Origin: Diploscapter coronatus
Taxonomy: Eukaryota > Nematoda > Chromadorea > Rhabditida > Rhabditidae
Assembly: GCA_964036155.1 (NCBI GenBank)
Contig: OZ038423.1
Span: forward strand, 32,131,249-32,195,248
Direction of reading: 5' to 3'
Length of the DNA stretch: 64,000 bases
Shown: positions 48,801-59,800 of the stretch, piece by piece
How the letters are laid out: every line of letters starts with the position of its first letter
Numbering within the stretch: position 1 is the stretch's first letter
The notes under the pieces: model-generated
What the model was told of the DNA's origin: nothing
Seen by the model: the letters and a program-made list of their open reading frames with translations, nothing else
Databases searched by the model: none
Translations under genes and position numbers: made by a program

Positions 48801-50282
48801 AAGGAGAATGTTTAAAAAATGATGCATTTTTCCTTCTTCACGCTAATTCAAATGAGATTTTTACGAAATAGTTTTCCTCCTAAACGGTCATGGTCTTTCA
48901 GTGGCTGGCCTTTATCGCTGAAGTCGTGCTTGGAATCGGTCTGATTCTGCTCATTGTCGCTCTCTGCACGAAATGCATCATTCCATTGGCCTGTTGTTCT
49001 CTGAGGATACCCAAATACAGCAGGAAAAATCGGAAGAAGTAAAACTTGGTGAGCAAATATTTTCAATAACAAGCAAATTACAGAAACTAAATTTCACTTC
49101 AATCTGCATTTAACAGATGAGTTGGGGTGTCATTTTTAATTTTCTGTAAATTTGTTTCCGATGAGAAAATATTTGAAGGATGAAAACTGAAATTACAGAA
49201 ATGCTATATATTCGAATTGATCTAAATGGATATTCATATCTATGATTTTTCTGCCATATCTGCAAACCATAGACATTTCATTTTCCCCAAACTATTAGGT
49301 GCAATTCCTCTCCATGTTTTTGTAGACACTTTTGACTGAAACTCGATGCCTTTAAACTCTTCCCTCAGGAGCACAATAATTTGCCTTTGTTATTCTGAAA
49401 GTTCATAGTATTCTTTGGAAGTTTGTTGAATTCATTAGGATCTCACTTTTGTACTTTTATCTGGAAATGGCAATCAGGAAAATTTTCAAAAGGGATAAGT
49501 AAAATCGCGATTTTTAATATTTCAATGTTGAGAAAGAACACGGTTTTTCTCGTCCCTGATTTTCAAGTTCGATGTTTTGACAGCAAGATTGCCATTTTCT
49601 GAAAATAGGCCTAGCAATCCAGCATCAATTTTTACTTATTCATCACAAGGCTCACCTCTTGCCTCTTCCTCTCAACCGGTACAGTAGACATAGAGAAATT
49701 ATCATTTATCGGTAAATATTCGAAAATCTGCTCCATTGCGAGTGCTTTCCAATAATATTGACATTGGAACAGATTTTCGTTTTTATCGTTTTTTCTAGAA
49801 TTTTGATTGATTTATTGATGACGATTCCAGGTGCTTTCCCTGTTCCCATTGCGATGTTTTGTGATATTCTAGTTTTCATTGAAATTGAAATATTGAACAT
49901 TTTGTCATAGAGACGTGTGATGGTTTTTGCATCTGAAAATTAATCGGAGAGTGTTTGAAATTTTTATTCTTACTTTTCTTTTTCAAGTCTGAAATTTCGA
50001 GCATTCCAAAAACTAAATTTTCACTTCACTTCACAATTCCCACTCGCACATCTCTATAAAATCACTGCCTAATCACTTTCAGCTTCCTGTATTTCTTACC
50101 GACCTTAAAATAGGAACAAAAGGTGGCTTCAAAATGTTTGCTGTGAAACATATAAGGAAGAGAATCATTTTAGCCTATTTTGCAGTAGTCCGAATTTGCG
50201 CCAGCACTCCAGTTTCCTTGCGGAGCTGCGACGAAGCGGCAAAAACAAGCACAAGGATTTGAGGCGAACGGCCATCAACTAG
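45879..50282 (+). CDS. eff-1/aff-1: EFF-1/AFF-1 family cell-cell fusogen
   Basis: Model: join(45879..45995, 46203..46298, 46424..46496, 46544..46626, 46736..46920, 47000..47060, 47103..47223, 47371..47513, 47627..47732, 47775..47866, 48083..48281, 48403..48526, 48599..48670, 48717..48798, 48902..49038, 50186..50282), 595 aa, close to AFF-1. A signal peptide (MGLPLQAALMLILFLFC) leads a Cys-rich ectodomain with the family's CICDCAGGDVTC and, later, CYRTHSF and AEACCDIAIEPYKGWRFTA. One transmembrane helix (about 519-542) precedes a basic cytoplasmic tail. Such proteins sit on the plasma membrane of both partners and merge somatic cells. Their ectodomain fold is the one shared with class II membrane-fusion proteins. 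The last intron is 1.1 kb; if unspliced, a stop follows at once (49040-49042). Confidence 0.9.
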
Positions 50283-51207
50283 GACTCTTCTAGAGATTGA
50301 TCAAGTGAGCTTTCAACCTAAACTTATCAGATCTCATCTCACAAAATCCCCAGGGCCGATTCTAGCCATTCTCTCCGAATCCGAAGGCTATCTTCTAGAA
50401 CTCAATCAGTGCCACCCCTATCCTATGCTTTTCGTACTCATTCTTCCCCTTCGAGCGTATTTTCACTCGTCTATTTTTGATGATGCAGTATTTTGAGTCA
50501 ATCCTCGTATCTTTATCCACACGGCCTTTTCAAATTGCGAAATGTTTCTTCTTTTCTTCTTTTTTGAGCGATAAGAAGGAGGGTTGTGCAAAGGAAGGGG
50601 CAGGCCCTTTGAAAATTGCTCGTTAGCGCGTCGACTCTGGAATCTGGAAGAGAAAAATCGTTGGTTTCTGGATTCAACAAAGAGTCTCAGAATCAGTTTG
50701 GTATTGCCTTTTCTGAAGACAGAAGCACAAATTTGGATATCTTTAGCATGTCTTGACTTGGGGAAGTAGGGTGAAAGGGAGAAAATGATTTTTTGACCTA
50801 CCCCTAAAGTCGGCTTTATCTTCTTCCTAGTTCTAGAGATACCAAATTAGGGTGTTCCTTGAAACTTCTAAGATCTAGGAATAGTGTGGAAAGCTAATTT
50901 TCTTATTTCACACTATTTCTTCAACTTTAGAGATCGCTGGGTTTCCGAATATCTCCCGGAATTCTCGAATTGACAACAAACAAATCGACATTAATGTAAT
51001 TTGCTTGACACAGCCTCCTCTGCTTCTGCCAAATGCGGTCTTCCATCTCTCCTTTCTCATCTTGCATTCCGCACTGCCAAACTTTGTCATTCAATGCCAC
51101 CACATTTCATTTTTGCATTGCTGAACTCTAATTTTCAAAAATCACCTGCTAAAATGAAATTGCGATGGGTTTTTCAGGTCTTCTGATATCAGTGGAAATC
51201 TACTGCC
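50283..51207. other. intergenic, no gene seen
   Basis: Same-strand spacer. A TTTTTCAG acceptor ending at 51177 lies 30 bases before the next start codon. Confidence 0.5.
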
Positions 51208-53811
51208 ATGTCAACTTCAACTTCCGCTCACGCTGCCACCACTTCCTCTCATATCCGGGTCAGTTTTTATAATTTAGAAAATTTGTAAAAATCGACTACT
51301 TTGAAAAACAATCACTCATTAAAAACGGGAAAGTTTCAAGTGAGTTAAATTTGAACTTGTTAAAGACCCCATTCAATTGCGAAACGACGATATTCTAAAT
51401 GAGTTTTATCTCCGTTAGAATCACGCCATGTTTCCTTCTAAAATCTAAAAGCAAACTCCGAATTTCTGAAATCCTTTTTCCAAATCTGCATTTCATTTTC
51501 GAAACTTTCAGCCCTCCAGCAATTAATTCATCCTTCCCCTTTACAATGCGCCCCCAGTTATTATGGTCGGTCATCCGTCCATTTCACGTTCATTTCCCCC
51601 TCTTTCCCACTTCATTTCCCCACGGCGCATATTCAAATTCTCCCCTTCCAACCTTTCCCTCGATTCTCCCAGAAAATCATCAAATGTGTCCCAAATTCGC
51701 AACATCTCCATTCACTTTGCATAAATGCTTCTGTATCCTCCTCTTTACCTGTCTGTCCGCATGTAATTGAACTGTCACATTCATTATTCGCACATTTATT
51801 TCCATTTCTCGCCTTTTAAATTCTCATTTATTCAGGTTCTTGTAAAAATCTTTTTTTAATTATCCAAAAACTTCCAGATGGCCGACAGTCTCCCTCCAGC
51901 CGAAAAACTCCGCTCGAAAATCCGAATCAAGAACATCGTCGTACGCAATGCGCTCGCTGAGTTTGTCGGAACATTTCTTCTAGTTGTGAGTGTTTTTCAC
52001 GAACTAAAAAAGTTGCATATTTTTCAATACATGGCAAATTTGAATATTTTACAATATCACGTCCCTACAGCTTGAAAAATTGAAAGTTTTTCTTACCGTC
52101 ACCCCCAACCTCTCCTATTCCTACACTCTTTTCATAAGCTGCTGTAATATTTTCAAAATTCTCGTAAAACATCTATCTTTGAAAGGTTTTAATTCAATAT
52201 TTGCCATTTTTCTATTTTTAGTTCATTGGCATTGGTGCTACAATGCAAAACATTCTGTCTCATGGTGCAGTGAACGCCCCCGTGCAGGTTAACATTGGAT
52301 GGGGCTTTGCCCTAGCCTTCTCCATCTATGTCACTTATCACATTTCTGGTAGGTTTACTATCGCATTTACTCCGCAAATTTTGCCCTCCTAGAAAAATTC
52401 TCTAATGCTAAATATTAGCTACTATTTTGTATAGTTAAAGAAAGGAAGAGTCACTAACATTTAGTATTAGGATATTTTTCTGCAAGGACAAGACTTGAAG
52501 ATTATATACGATAAAACATCGATAACAGACGTTGGGACGTTTTCCACCGCAAAAATTCGATCATCATCTCTTGTCCCATTATTAAAGATAGTAATTCAAA
52601 GCTGACTGGAATAATCCACCGCATAAGGGATATTTGCGGTGGAAAACTTCCCAAGTCTGGTCGAGAAGAATATGATATTTTATGCGGGCAACTGAATCCG
52701 GCAGTTTCGTTGGCTCTTGCAACCCTCAAGAAGATCTCCTTCAAAGAGTTCGTAATTAATTCGATCGCCCAGGTGTGCGGCGCTTTCTGGGGAGCCGTCT
52801 TTGCGTATTGGCTTTATTATAGTAAGTCGAAAGGGGGTTTTTTTTTGTAAATGTCTTCTAGTTTTACAATGCTCTTTCTTTTAGGGTAATTCAGCCAGAA
52901 AACCATTTTGTCTGTTTCCTGAAATTATTTGAAATATTCAGACCAATTCACCAAGACCGTCGGACCGAACCGTACCATTTTGGGCGACCGAAAGACTGCC
53001 GAGTGCTTCACCTCGTTCCCCGCTCTGCATGTCACAAGGACCACGGCTTTCTTCGATCAGGTAAGCCACTTTTCCTGCTTTTACGAGGACGATGACTTTT
53101 GCAGTTAGTCGGCACCGGATTACTTGTGTTTTTCATCGTGGCCATTTTGGATCGAAGAAATCGAATTCCACAGGCTGCTCACCCACTCCTGATCGGGTTC
53201 GTCGTTATGATGATCGGTGAGATTTTTTTTTTTTTTAAATCAATATTTTTATAAAATTGAAAGTAAACCAACATAGAATTTCTGAGACAGAAAAAACAGT
53301 AATACAAATTTCAGGAATGTCCTACGGCATGAACGTAGGCGCTCCAATTAATCCTGCTCGCGACTTCGGCCCCCGAATTGTAGCCGCTTTCATCTACGGC
53401 ACTGGGGTCTGGCAGTAAGTCAAGCTTCATTATCAATCACTTGAAAGGAATGCTGATAATTTGTATCACTTTTCAAAATGAACAAACGAATGTGATTCCA
53501 TATTCGAATGCCAAATCAATTTTTGAAAAAAAAAACTCCCATTAAAGTGTCCAAATTACATCTATATAATATTGTGTTGCGAATAAGTGTGCTTTCAGAT
53601 ACAACAACTTCTATTTTTGGATTCCGATAGTTGCCCCTCTGGTTGGCGCAATTTTGGCGACTTGGCTCTATCAATTCACCCTCGGCTCCCACCTTCCGGA
53701 CCTCGTCGTCCACGAGCAAGTCCCTGTCGACGAATCAAAACAACCCCTGAAAAATGGGTAAGTTTCGCAAAAATATCGACTTAAAGAAGTTATTTTAGAG
53801 ATGATGTGTGA
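51208..53811 (+). CDS. aquaglyceroporin
   Basis: Model: join(51208..51258, 51878..51985, 52222..52348, 52684..52821, 52942..53060, 53105..53216, 53315..53414, 53599..53757, 53799..53811), 308 aa, typical MIP-family length. The first half-helix is GGQLNPAVSL (Asn100-Ala102) and the second APINPARDFGPR (Asn231-Ala233). Asp235 after NPAR is the aquaglyceroporin signature, so glycerol as well as water should pass. Helix 1 starts at NALAEFVGTFLLV. The product is a six-span plasma-membrane channel, tetrameric by family. The third intron (52349-52683) only gives the conserved SGGQLNP loop if it ends in AT; the alternative AG site inserts EYDILC in place of the second Gly. That intron contains a family G element. 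An internal ATG at 51878 could serve as a second start. Confidence 0.93.
52349..52683 (+). other. GT-AT intron of the aquaglyceroporin
   Basis: Donor TTCTG|GTAGGT, 3' end GATATTTTAT|GCGGG. Joins HIS to GGQLNPAV, matching the family loop. A family G element fills much of the intron and ends 24 bases before the 3' site. Confidence 0.75.
52526..52659. mobile_element. family G MITE-like inverted repeat
   Basis: Arms CAGACGTTGGGACGTTTTCC-ACCGCAAA and TTTGCGGTGGAAAACTTCCC-AAGTCTG, about 28 bases each. A solo right end lies at 54093-54122. Confidence 0.8.
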
Positions 53812-54559
53812 ACAGTATTCACGTCTAAAGTTTCTAGATTCAATAAATCGTAGTCAATTTCTAAATTATGCAGTGAAAACAAGCTTCAACTCCAATTTAT
53901 AGGAAGGCTAACCTACTTTGATACTCATCATTTTTTATCATTCCATTTTGATTAATTAATTCTTTAAATTAATAAAGGCTTCATTTTTTATTATTGATTT
54001 TTTTTCATGTTGCTTACACAATAACCGCTGTCTAACAGTGTTGTGATATCTGGTTATTATGGGAGCTGTATTGGTTTTAGTGAAAAATGCTAATTTTTGC
54101 GGTGGAAAACGTCCCAAGTCTGCCTATGAAGCTTTATCAAAATTTTTATTTCTACTTTAAACCTGTGAGTCTCCCATACCGTAATGCGAACATATTTCAA
54201 CACTCGAAGACCAAATAATAGAAGATTATGTAGCGGGTCCTTTTATTAATAAAATCATTTTTCTCTAAAATAATGAAATTCATCAGTTATTTGTCCGCGA
54301 TAAATTCATAAACTGATCGATCAGTGCTTGCTAATATTAACGAATCTAGTGAATGTCAAATGAGAAGAACCTATTGTTTCCTTTCCTCATGCTGAGCAAT
54401 ATTATAGTCATGGCGCATCGGTGGTTTGCTACTCGCCTTCGTTTATCACCTCTTTTCTGAATTTTTCATTTCAGTTCCCTTTGTTTGTGAACGAATTTCA
54501 TGTTACATTTTTTTTATTTATTCGGTTTTTTTTTCTCAAAATATTAGTTTTTTTAGAAG
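53812..54559. other. intergenic with solo family G end
   Basis: AT-rich spacer. At 54093-54122 the word TTTTGCGGTGGAAAACGTCC-CAAGTCTG matches one arm of the family G element with no partner arm nearby. Confidence 0.5.
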
Positions 54560-56430
54560 ATGAGCAGAATCACAGACGGAAATGATTCTTCGAGTCTGCA
54601 GAGCACTAATTCTTTTTCCTCTGCTCAGGTAATAAATAAAAAATTTTCTTGGAAATTAATTTCATCACTGACTTTTCGGCTGCAAGTACTTTTGTTCCAA
54701 AATGAGAGAAAAGAGAAATAGCGAAAGGGAGAAAGAAAGGTAAAGAAATAGCGTTTGGGACAAAAGTACGTATTTTGCGACAAAAACACTCACTTCAAAT
54801 CTTTGGAACAAAACTACTCGCACTAATTAAATTCTCACTAATTCGATGAATTTCAGGCATTTAACAATCAACGAATCGAGAATATACATGACAGACAGGG
54901 AGACTTGACAGAACTTCGCGCAGGAGTCACTGCAGTGCAAGAAGAGCACAATGTGCAACAAGTCCTTCTTCTGCTGCGTAATAACGCGAATCTCTGCTTC
55001 AAATTCATCAATATGTTTCAAGAATCCGTATGAGAAATGTGTGTTTTTGCAAAATTAATCATTCTTTTAGTACAACACAGTAGAAGAGAAGAAGGAAGCA
55101 GTTAAAAATGTCGGAAGTGGGTTTTTTCCTATCATTTCCCCGAACATTTTCATTTAGTATTTGCCTCTTTAAACCCACTCGCAGGCAATTCTGCGAAGGA
55201 CGAACTAAACAATGCAGAAGGTGCTCATAAGGTAACGAAGCTCTCTTTCTGAACTTTAGCTTCCTATATTTAAAGACGGACGATATACACAGACGGATAT
55301 TAGGGGTAGGGCGGAGAGGAAAAAGAAGGAAAGACCGTCTAAATTACAGCCGTCTGTAAATACAGGAAGCCCTGATATTTGAGATCGATTGAAAATATTC
55401 TGACTTTCAGACAATAAAAGGCTTTCTCACTTCTACTCTACACGAGCTCACGACTGCATTCACCAGCTTCAGTGCTGCAATTGGTTCGATCAAACTACGA
55501 GGTGTGACAGAAGGTCAGGTCACGACCGTCATCAGCAATTTCGAGACCCACATTCGCGACTTGACTGATGAAGTTTCAGTAAGTTTTATTTGTTCTAACT
55601 GTTCTTCTGGGGGTCGAAAGCGATTTATGCCATAAAATAGATTATTTGTACCAAAATTTACGAGGGAAGTCCCTACAATTTTGGTACAAATCACCTTCAA
55701 CCCTTCTAGGCTTATTTAATTTTGCAATTTTAGAAGACGTCAAACGTGCAAATTAAAAAGGTAGAAGAACATGAAGCCAAGATGCGCTCCTTGCTCGAAG
55801 AATTGTCCGACAAGCTGAAACTCGACGCAAACGATCGACTTGAGGTGAGAAATTTCAAGGAATTCTTACAGAAAATGGTAAATTATATAAATCACACGAA
55901 TCAACATAAGATATCAAAACTAGTAACAAAATAATATGAAAATATATAACGTATCTTAGGGTATACTATCATATTTAGCCTATTGTATCGGTCAATGAAG
56001 TGACAGTTCGTGTGCTAAAGAGTGCCTTGCGAGAAAGGAGATTGTGAGAGATAATGAAAAGAGTAGTAGGCAATTTCCTCTGCCTCTTTCCCCTTTTCTA
56101 CCTATTTTTAATACATGATCTATCACTTCGTTTGACCTCGACCAAAACAATATATCCTGTGCCATTATGACATGCGGATAACTTATAAATTACCCGAATT
56201 TTTAGGCGCAATTCATCAAAAAGCAAAAAGAGCTGCTGCGAAAGATGCAAACGTACGTTATATCTGGGAACCTTCTGATAGACTCGACCTTCGATCTGAC
56301 ATTAATAAAGAAGACTTTGCCCCAACTTCCACCGCCGTCTCAACCCTCGTCTCAGCCCCCGCCTCAGTCCGCAGACGGAAAATATCTGCTGCCGGGGGAT
56401 CAATTGTCAGAAAGTGTTTTCCAATTTTAA
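54560..56430 (+). CDS. coiled-coil protein of unknown function
   Basis: Model: join(54560..54628, 54857..55027, 55071..55116, 55185..55231, 55411..55578, 55734..55844, 56206..56430), 278 aa, all phases closed. There is no signal peptide. Residues about 25-225 are helical and charged, with long coiled-coil-like stretches (QIKKVEEHEAKMRSLLEELS, then QFIKKQKELLRKMQ) around a more hydrophobic block (STLHELTTAFTSFSAAIGSI). The C-terminus is Pro/Gln/Ser-rich (LPQLPPPSQPSSQPPPQ). I do not recognise the family. A GTACGT donor inside the last exon (at 56254) could splice to about 56681 and give a Cys-containing alternative tail, but the open Pro-rich reading is favoured. Introns hold family A, C, D and E elements, the densest cluster in the window. 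Confidence 0.65.
54683..54769. mobile_element. family C MITE-like inverted repeat
   Basis: Arms CAAGTACTTTTGTTCCAAA and GTTTGGGACAAAAGTACG, matching the copy at 12402. First intron of the coiled-coil protein gene. Confidence 0.75.
55261..55369. mobile_element. family A MITE-like inverted repeat
   Basis: Begins TTCCTATATTTAAAGACGG and ends CCGTCTGTAAATACAGGAA. Inner words 'acagacggat' and 'gaccgtct' also pair. Confidence 0.72.
55610..55703. mobile_element. family E MITE-like hairpin
   Basis: ATTTGTACCAAAATTTACGA and CCCTACAATTTTGGTACAAA form a tight hairpin flanked by GGGTCGAAAG / CTTCAACCC. A second copy lies at 58912. Confidence 0.8.
55990..56138. mobile_element. family D MITE-like inverted repeat
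   Basis: Ends GGTCAATGAAGTGACAG and TATCACTTCGTTTGACC. Shares CAGTTCGTGTG and GAGTGCCTTGCGAGAAA-like words with the copy at 7066. Intron of the coiled-coil protein gene. Confidence 0.7.
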
Positions 56431-56875
56431 CAAGCGTAAATTGAAAATCCTACTTCTTTCATTTAACTTGTTCATCGCTTATGTGCTGCATTGTCCGAAT
56501 TATTCCGTGACAAATTTAAAATTTGAATTCATTTTTTTTTTTTTTAGATATTGTGCTAGCCTGATTTTATTTACGAGTAAAGGATTTTCAAGAATTGATC
56601 TTTTGTATCATGCAAGATACTTCGGCTTCTCTCGTTTTTTTTCCCGTCTGAGTTTTTCTCGAAAAATGTCGAATGATACAGGAATATGCAGACGGGCGAA
56701 TCATTCGTCTGTCGATACGCGAAGCGAGTGAAGCAATTGTCCGATTGCTTCCAGCAGACAGGGCCTATTCTCGTATTCCGGCTGAATTACTCGAGGAAAT
56801 TCAAGTCTTCAGATCAGCCCCGTGCCTGTCTCCCCCTAACCTCAAAACTGTACAGCTTCAAACCGCCGTTCAGTT
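56431..56875. other. spacer before the peroxidase
   Basis: Two overlapping frames of about 90 codons (from 56673 and 56686) are open here, and one has plausible codon usage. They could be a 5' UTR region of the peroxidase or an alternative tail of the upstream gene. Unresolved. Confidence 0.4.
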
Positions 56876-59800
56876 ATGCTACCCCTATTCAATCTCCTCT
56901 TTTTCCTGTTTTATTCCATCGAATTTTCTCTGTCTCAACCCCGTCATGTTGATGACTGTAAGTTCATTATGAGAAAGTGTTAATTGGGAATTTGGATTAA
57001 TAAAACTAATGACAATTTTCATTGAATTGGCAATGTTTGAGGGCTCCTTCCCGAAGTTCAACAGGCTATGCATCCCATTAGGCTGAATGAAGATCACCCA
57101 ATAATAAAGCGTAAGAATAATCATTTTCGGTTTACAATATAAGAGTTATCAATCTTCATGTAAAATAATGCTTGAAGAAAAAGTGACGGCGTTGCAGAAT
57201 TCAAGAATTTTCGAACCATTGATTGCTTCAGATGAAGAACTGCCGCCAACGTTTCATGAGTCTGATTGGAAAGAAGACGATGGAAGAGGAGTCAGTGGGT
57301 GGTCTGTGCTAAACCGACGAATTGATAGCGCGATTAGGCGAGCTGCAAGAGTTGAAGAGGGTGAAAGGAGACGAGTGCAGGAAATCACTGGGAGAGGCAG
57401 ACCACGTTAGTTTCTCATTTTTCTGGAACATTTTTGAAGATGTAAAGTATGAGGTTCACTATAAAAAAGAACTAATTGTCGTGAAGATGATGATCAGATT
57501 TCTGATATTCGTGAAGAAAGAGGAAGATGAATTTTATAACATTTCAAAAATGTCAGGACCAACCCCATTTCGAAGCTTCTTCTCCTACGGCAGATCGATG
57601 AGTGCCAAAGCTCAAGCAGTGCAGCTGTCAAATCGATCCGCGATTCTTCTGACGGTATTTTTAAAACATTTTTACTGTTTTTCTTCAATTTTAATGTTCA
57701 GACCACAAAAATGCTTCTTGGCGAATTACAAGACGATTCTTTCGCGTTTTCGATGAGTCGAGATGAAGAACTCCAGAAACTGTGGGGATATGATTTGTCG
57801 AGGTAGAAATTCAAATTTTTTTTTCTAAATTTTTGCTTTTTTCCCGAATTTTAGTTTTTTTCTGTATCTTTTTTAATTTCCAGAATCCTGCCCGAAAACG
57901 ACAATAATCGCTGCACACCAAAGAATCTGCCTTGCAACAGGGCCGCTAAATATCGGTTAGTAGTCTATATTTTCCACGACAAAATGAGCAGATCTGCGCA
58001 GGACTTAGTCAAGTATCCCTTAAAATTTTTCATTTTTCAATCTGTCTAAATCTAAAATAAGTGAATTCAAGGACCTTCGATGGTTGGTGCAACAATTTGA
58101 AGCATCTCGAGTTCGGCAACACTTTTAATGAATTAAAAAGGCTGTTGCCTCCTGCTTATGAGGATGGTATGAGTTTTGAAAAAATATTTTAAACAATATA
58201 TCTTTCTAATTTCATAAATTTTCTTTTTTTCTAAATTTCTAGTCCAGGAATCGACGAGCCTCGTTCCTTTTCTTCCTCTGGCAATCTGCTTCCGAACCCT
58301 CGAGTCATTTCGAACGTCGTTCATCACGACAAGAATATTCAGCATCCCATGGTCAGAAGTTTTTTTTAATTAAGAAAAACCTAATATTCATTAAAGCAAA
58401 AAAAGTTGAATTGTATTGAGTTCTTGAAGAAAATTTTTAAAAGTTGTCAAAATCAGTCGTTTTTCAGAAATATGGAAATTTTAGGTTTATTGATTTTTTA
58501 CATTTCTTATTTCAGCACTCTCATATGTTGATGCAACTTGGTCAGTTAATCGATCACGACCTCACTCATTCGCCGTTCGACGATTCTCTACTGGCTAATT
58601 GCTCTAGGTTTCACTTTTTCTTCCTTCATGAAGAATCCGATCATTTTAAAATACCCAACTTCTTCCGCTCCTAGCTAGATCCCCCTTATCTTCTTCTATC
58701 ATCGAAAATTTTAGTTTTATATTCTAACACCGAGTAAAAATTGCAATTTTCAGTTGCGATTCGTCTCGAACAGTGTCCGTGAATTGCGTGCCGATCCCGA
58801 TTCCTTCCGACGACCCGCATTTCCTTCCTGGGACTTGCCTGTCGTTTGTAAGATCGATTCCTGGGCAGAGACAGCTTGGAGCGAGGAATCAACTCAATCA
58901 GGTGAGTTCTGTTGGATTGAAGCGATTTGTACCAAAATTTGCGAGGAAAATCCCTACAATTTTGGTACAAATCTCTTCCAACCCAATTCTTTTCTCGATT
59001 TATTATCAAGAAGTATTTATTGTTTTCCTCTTTTACATTAGATGGATTTTCAAACTCTTTAAAAAATCGATTTTTAGATCAGCTCATTCCTTGACGCATC
59101 TCCAATTTATGGTTCGACTGATTGTGAAGCTGAAGTTTTGAGAGAAATGGAAGGAGGCAGACTGCTGACAGCGAGATCACAATGGAATGGAAGGTGAGTG
59201 GAAAGATTTAAAAACAATCAAAGTTTTATTTTCTTAAAATAATGAATTTCAGAGATACCCTGCCACAAAGAGATGAGGTGGACGAATGCCGTTCCGCGCC
59301 ACAATTTCCCTGTTTCCAGGCTGGAGATGATAGGTTGATTTTTTCGCTAAATTTGTTTTAAAACCAAAAAGATGGGTTTAATTTTTCCTACTTATATCGA
59401 TTTTTTTTTCAGGAATTCTCAACATCCGGCCCTCGTCTCCCTGCAGTCGATTCTTCTCCGAGAGCACAATCGAATCGCAGACGAATTGTCGAGCATCAAC
59501 AGGGACTGGAGAGATGAGCAGATTTATCAGGTTTTGACTTTTCAATAAATTAAAAAATCATGATCTTTTCAAAATTGAAAAGTATTTTCCCTTACATTCA
59601 TTTCTTCATTTTCTAAATCTTAACGTTTCCAGGAAACCCGGCGAATCGTCTCTGCGCAATGGGCTCACATAGTTTATTCGGAATATCTGCCGAAGATTCT
59701 CGGCAGAGAAGTCGTGGAAAAAGAGGAATTGCTGCCTCTGCAATCAGGGCATTTCGAGGGATACGACTCGGAGTGTGATGCAACCATCTCACAGCCATTC

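Noticed and set aside
56673..56972. Frame MIQEYADGRIIRLS... as the peroxidase N-terminus
   Set aside because: It has no signal peptide, and its second half becomes low complexity. The overlapping ATG at 56876 gives a textbook signal peptide. I kept it only as possible UTR or alternative exon.
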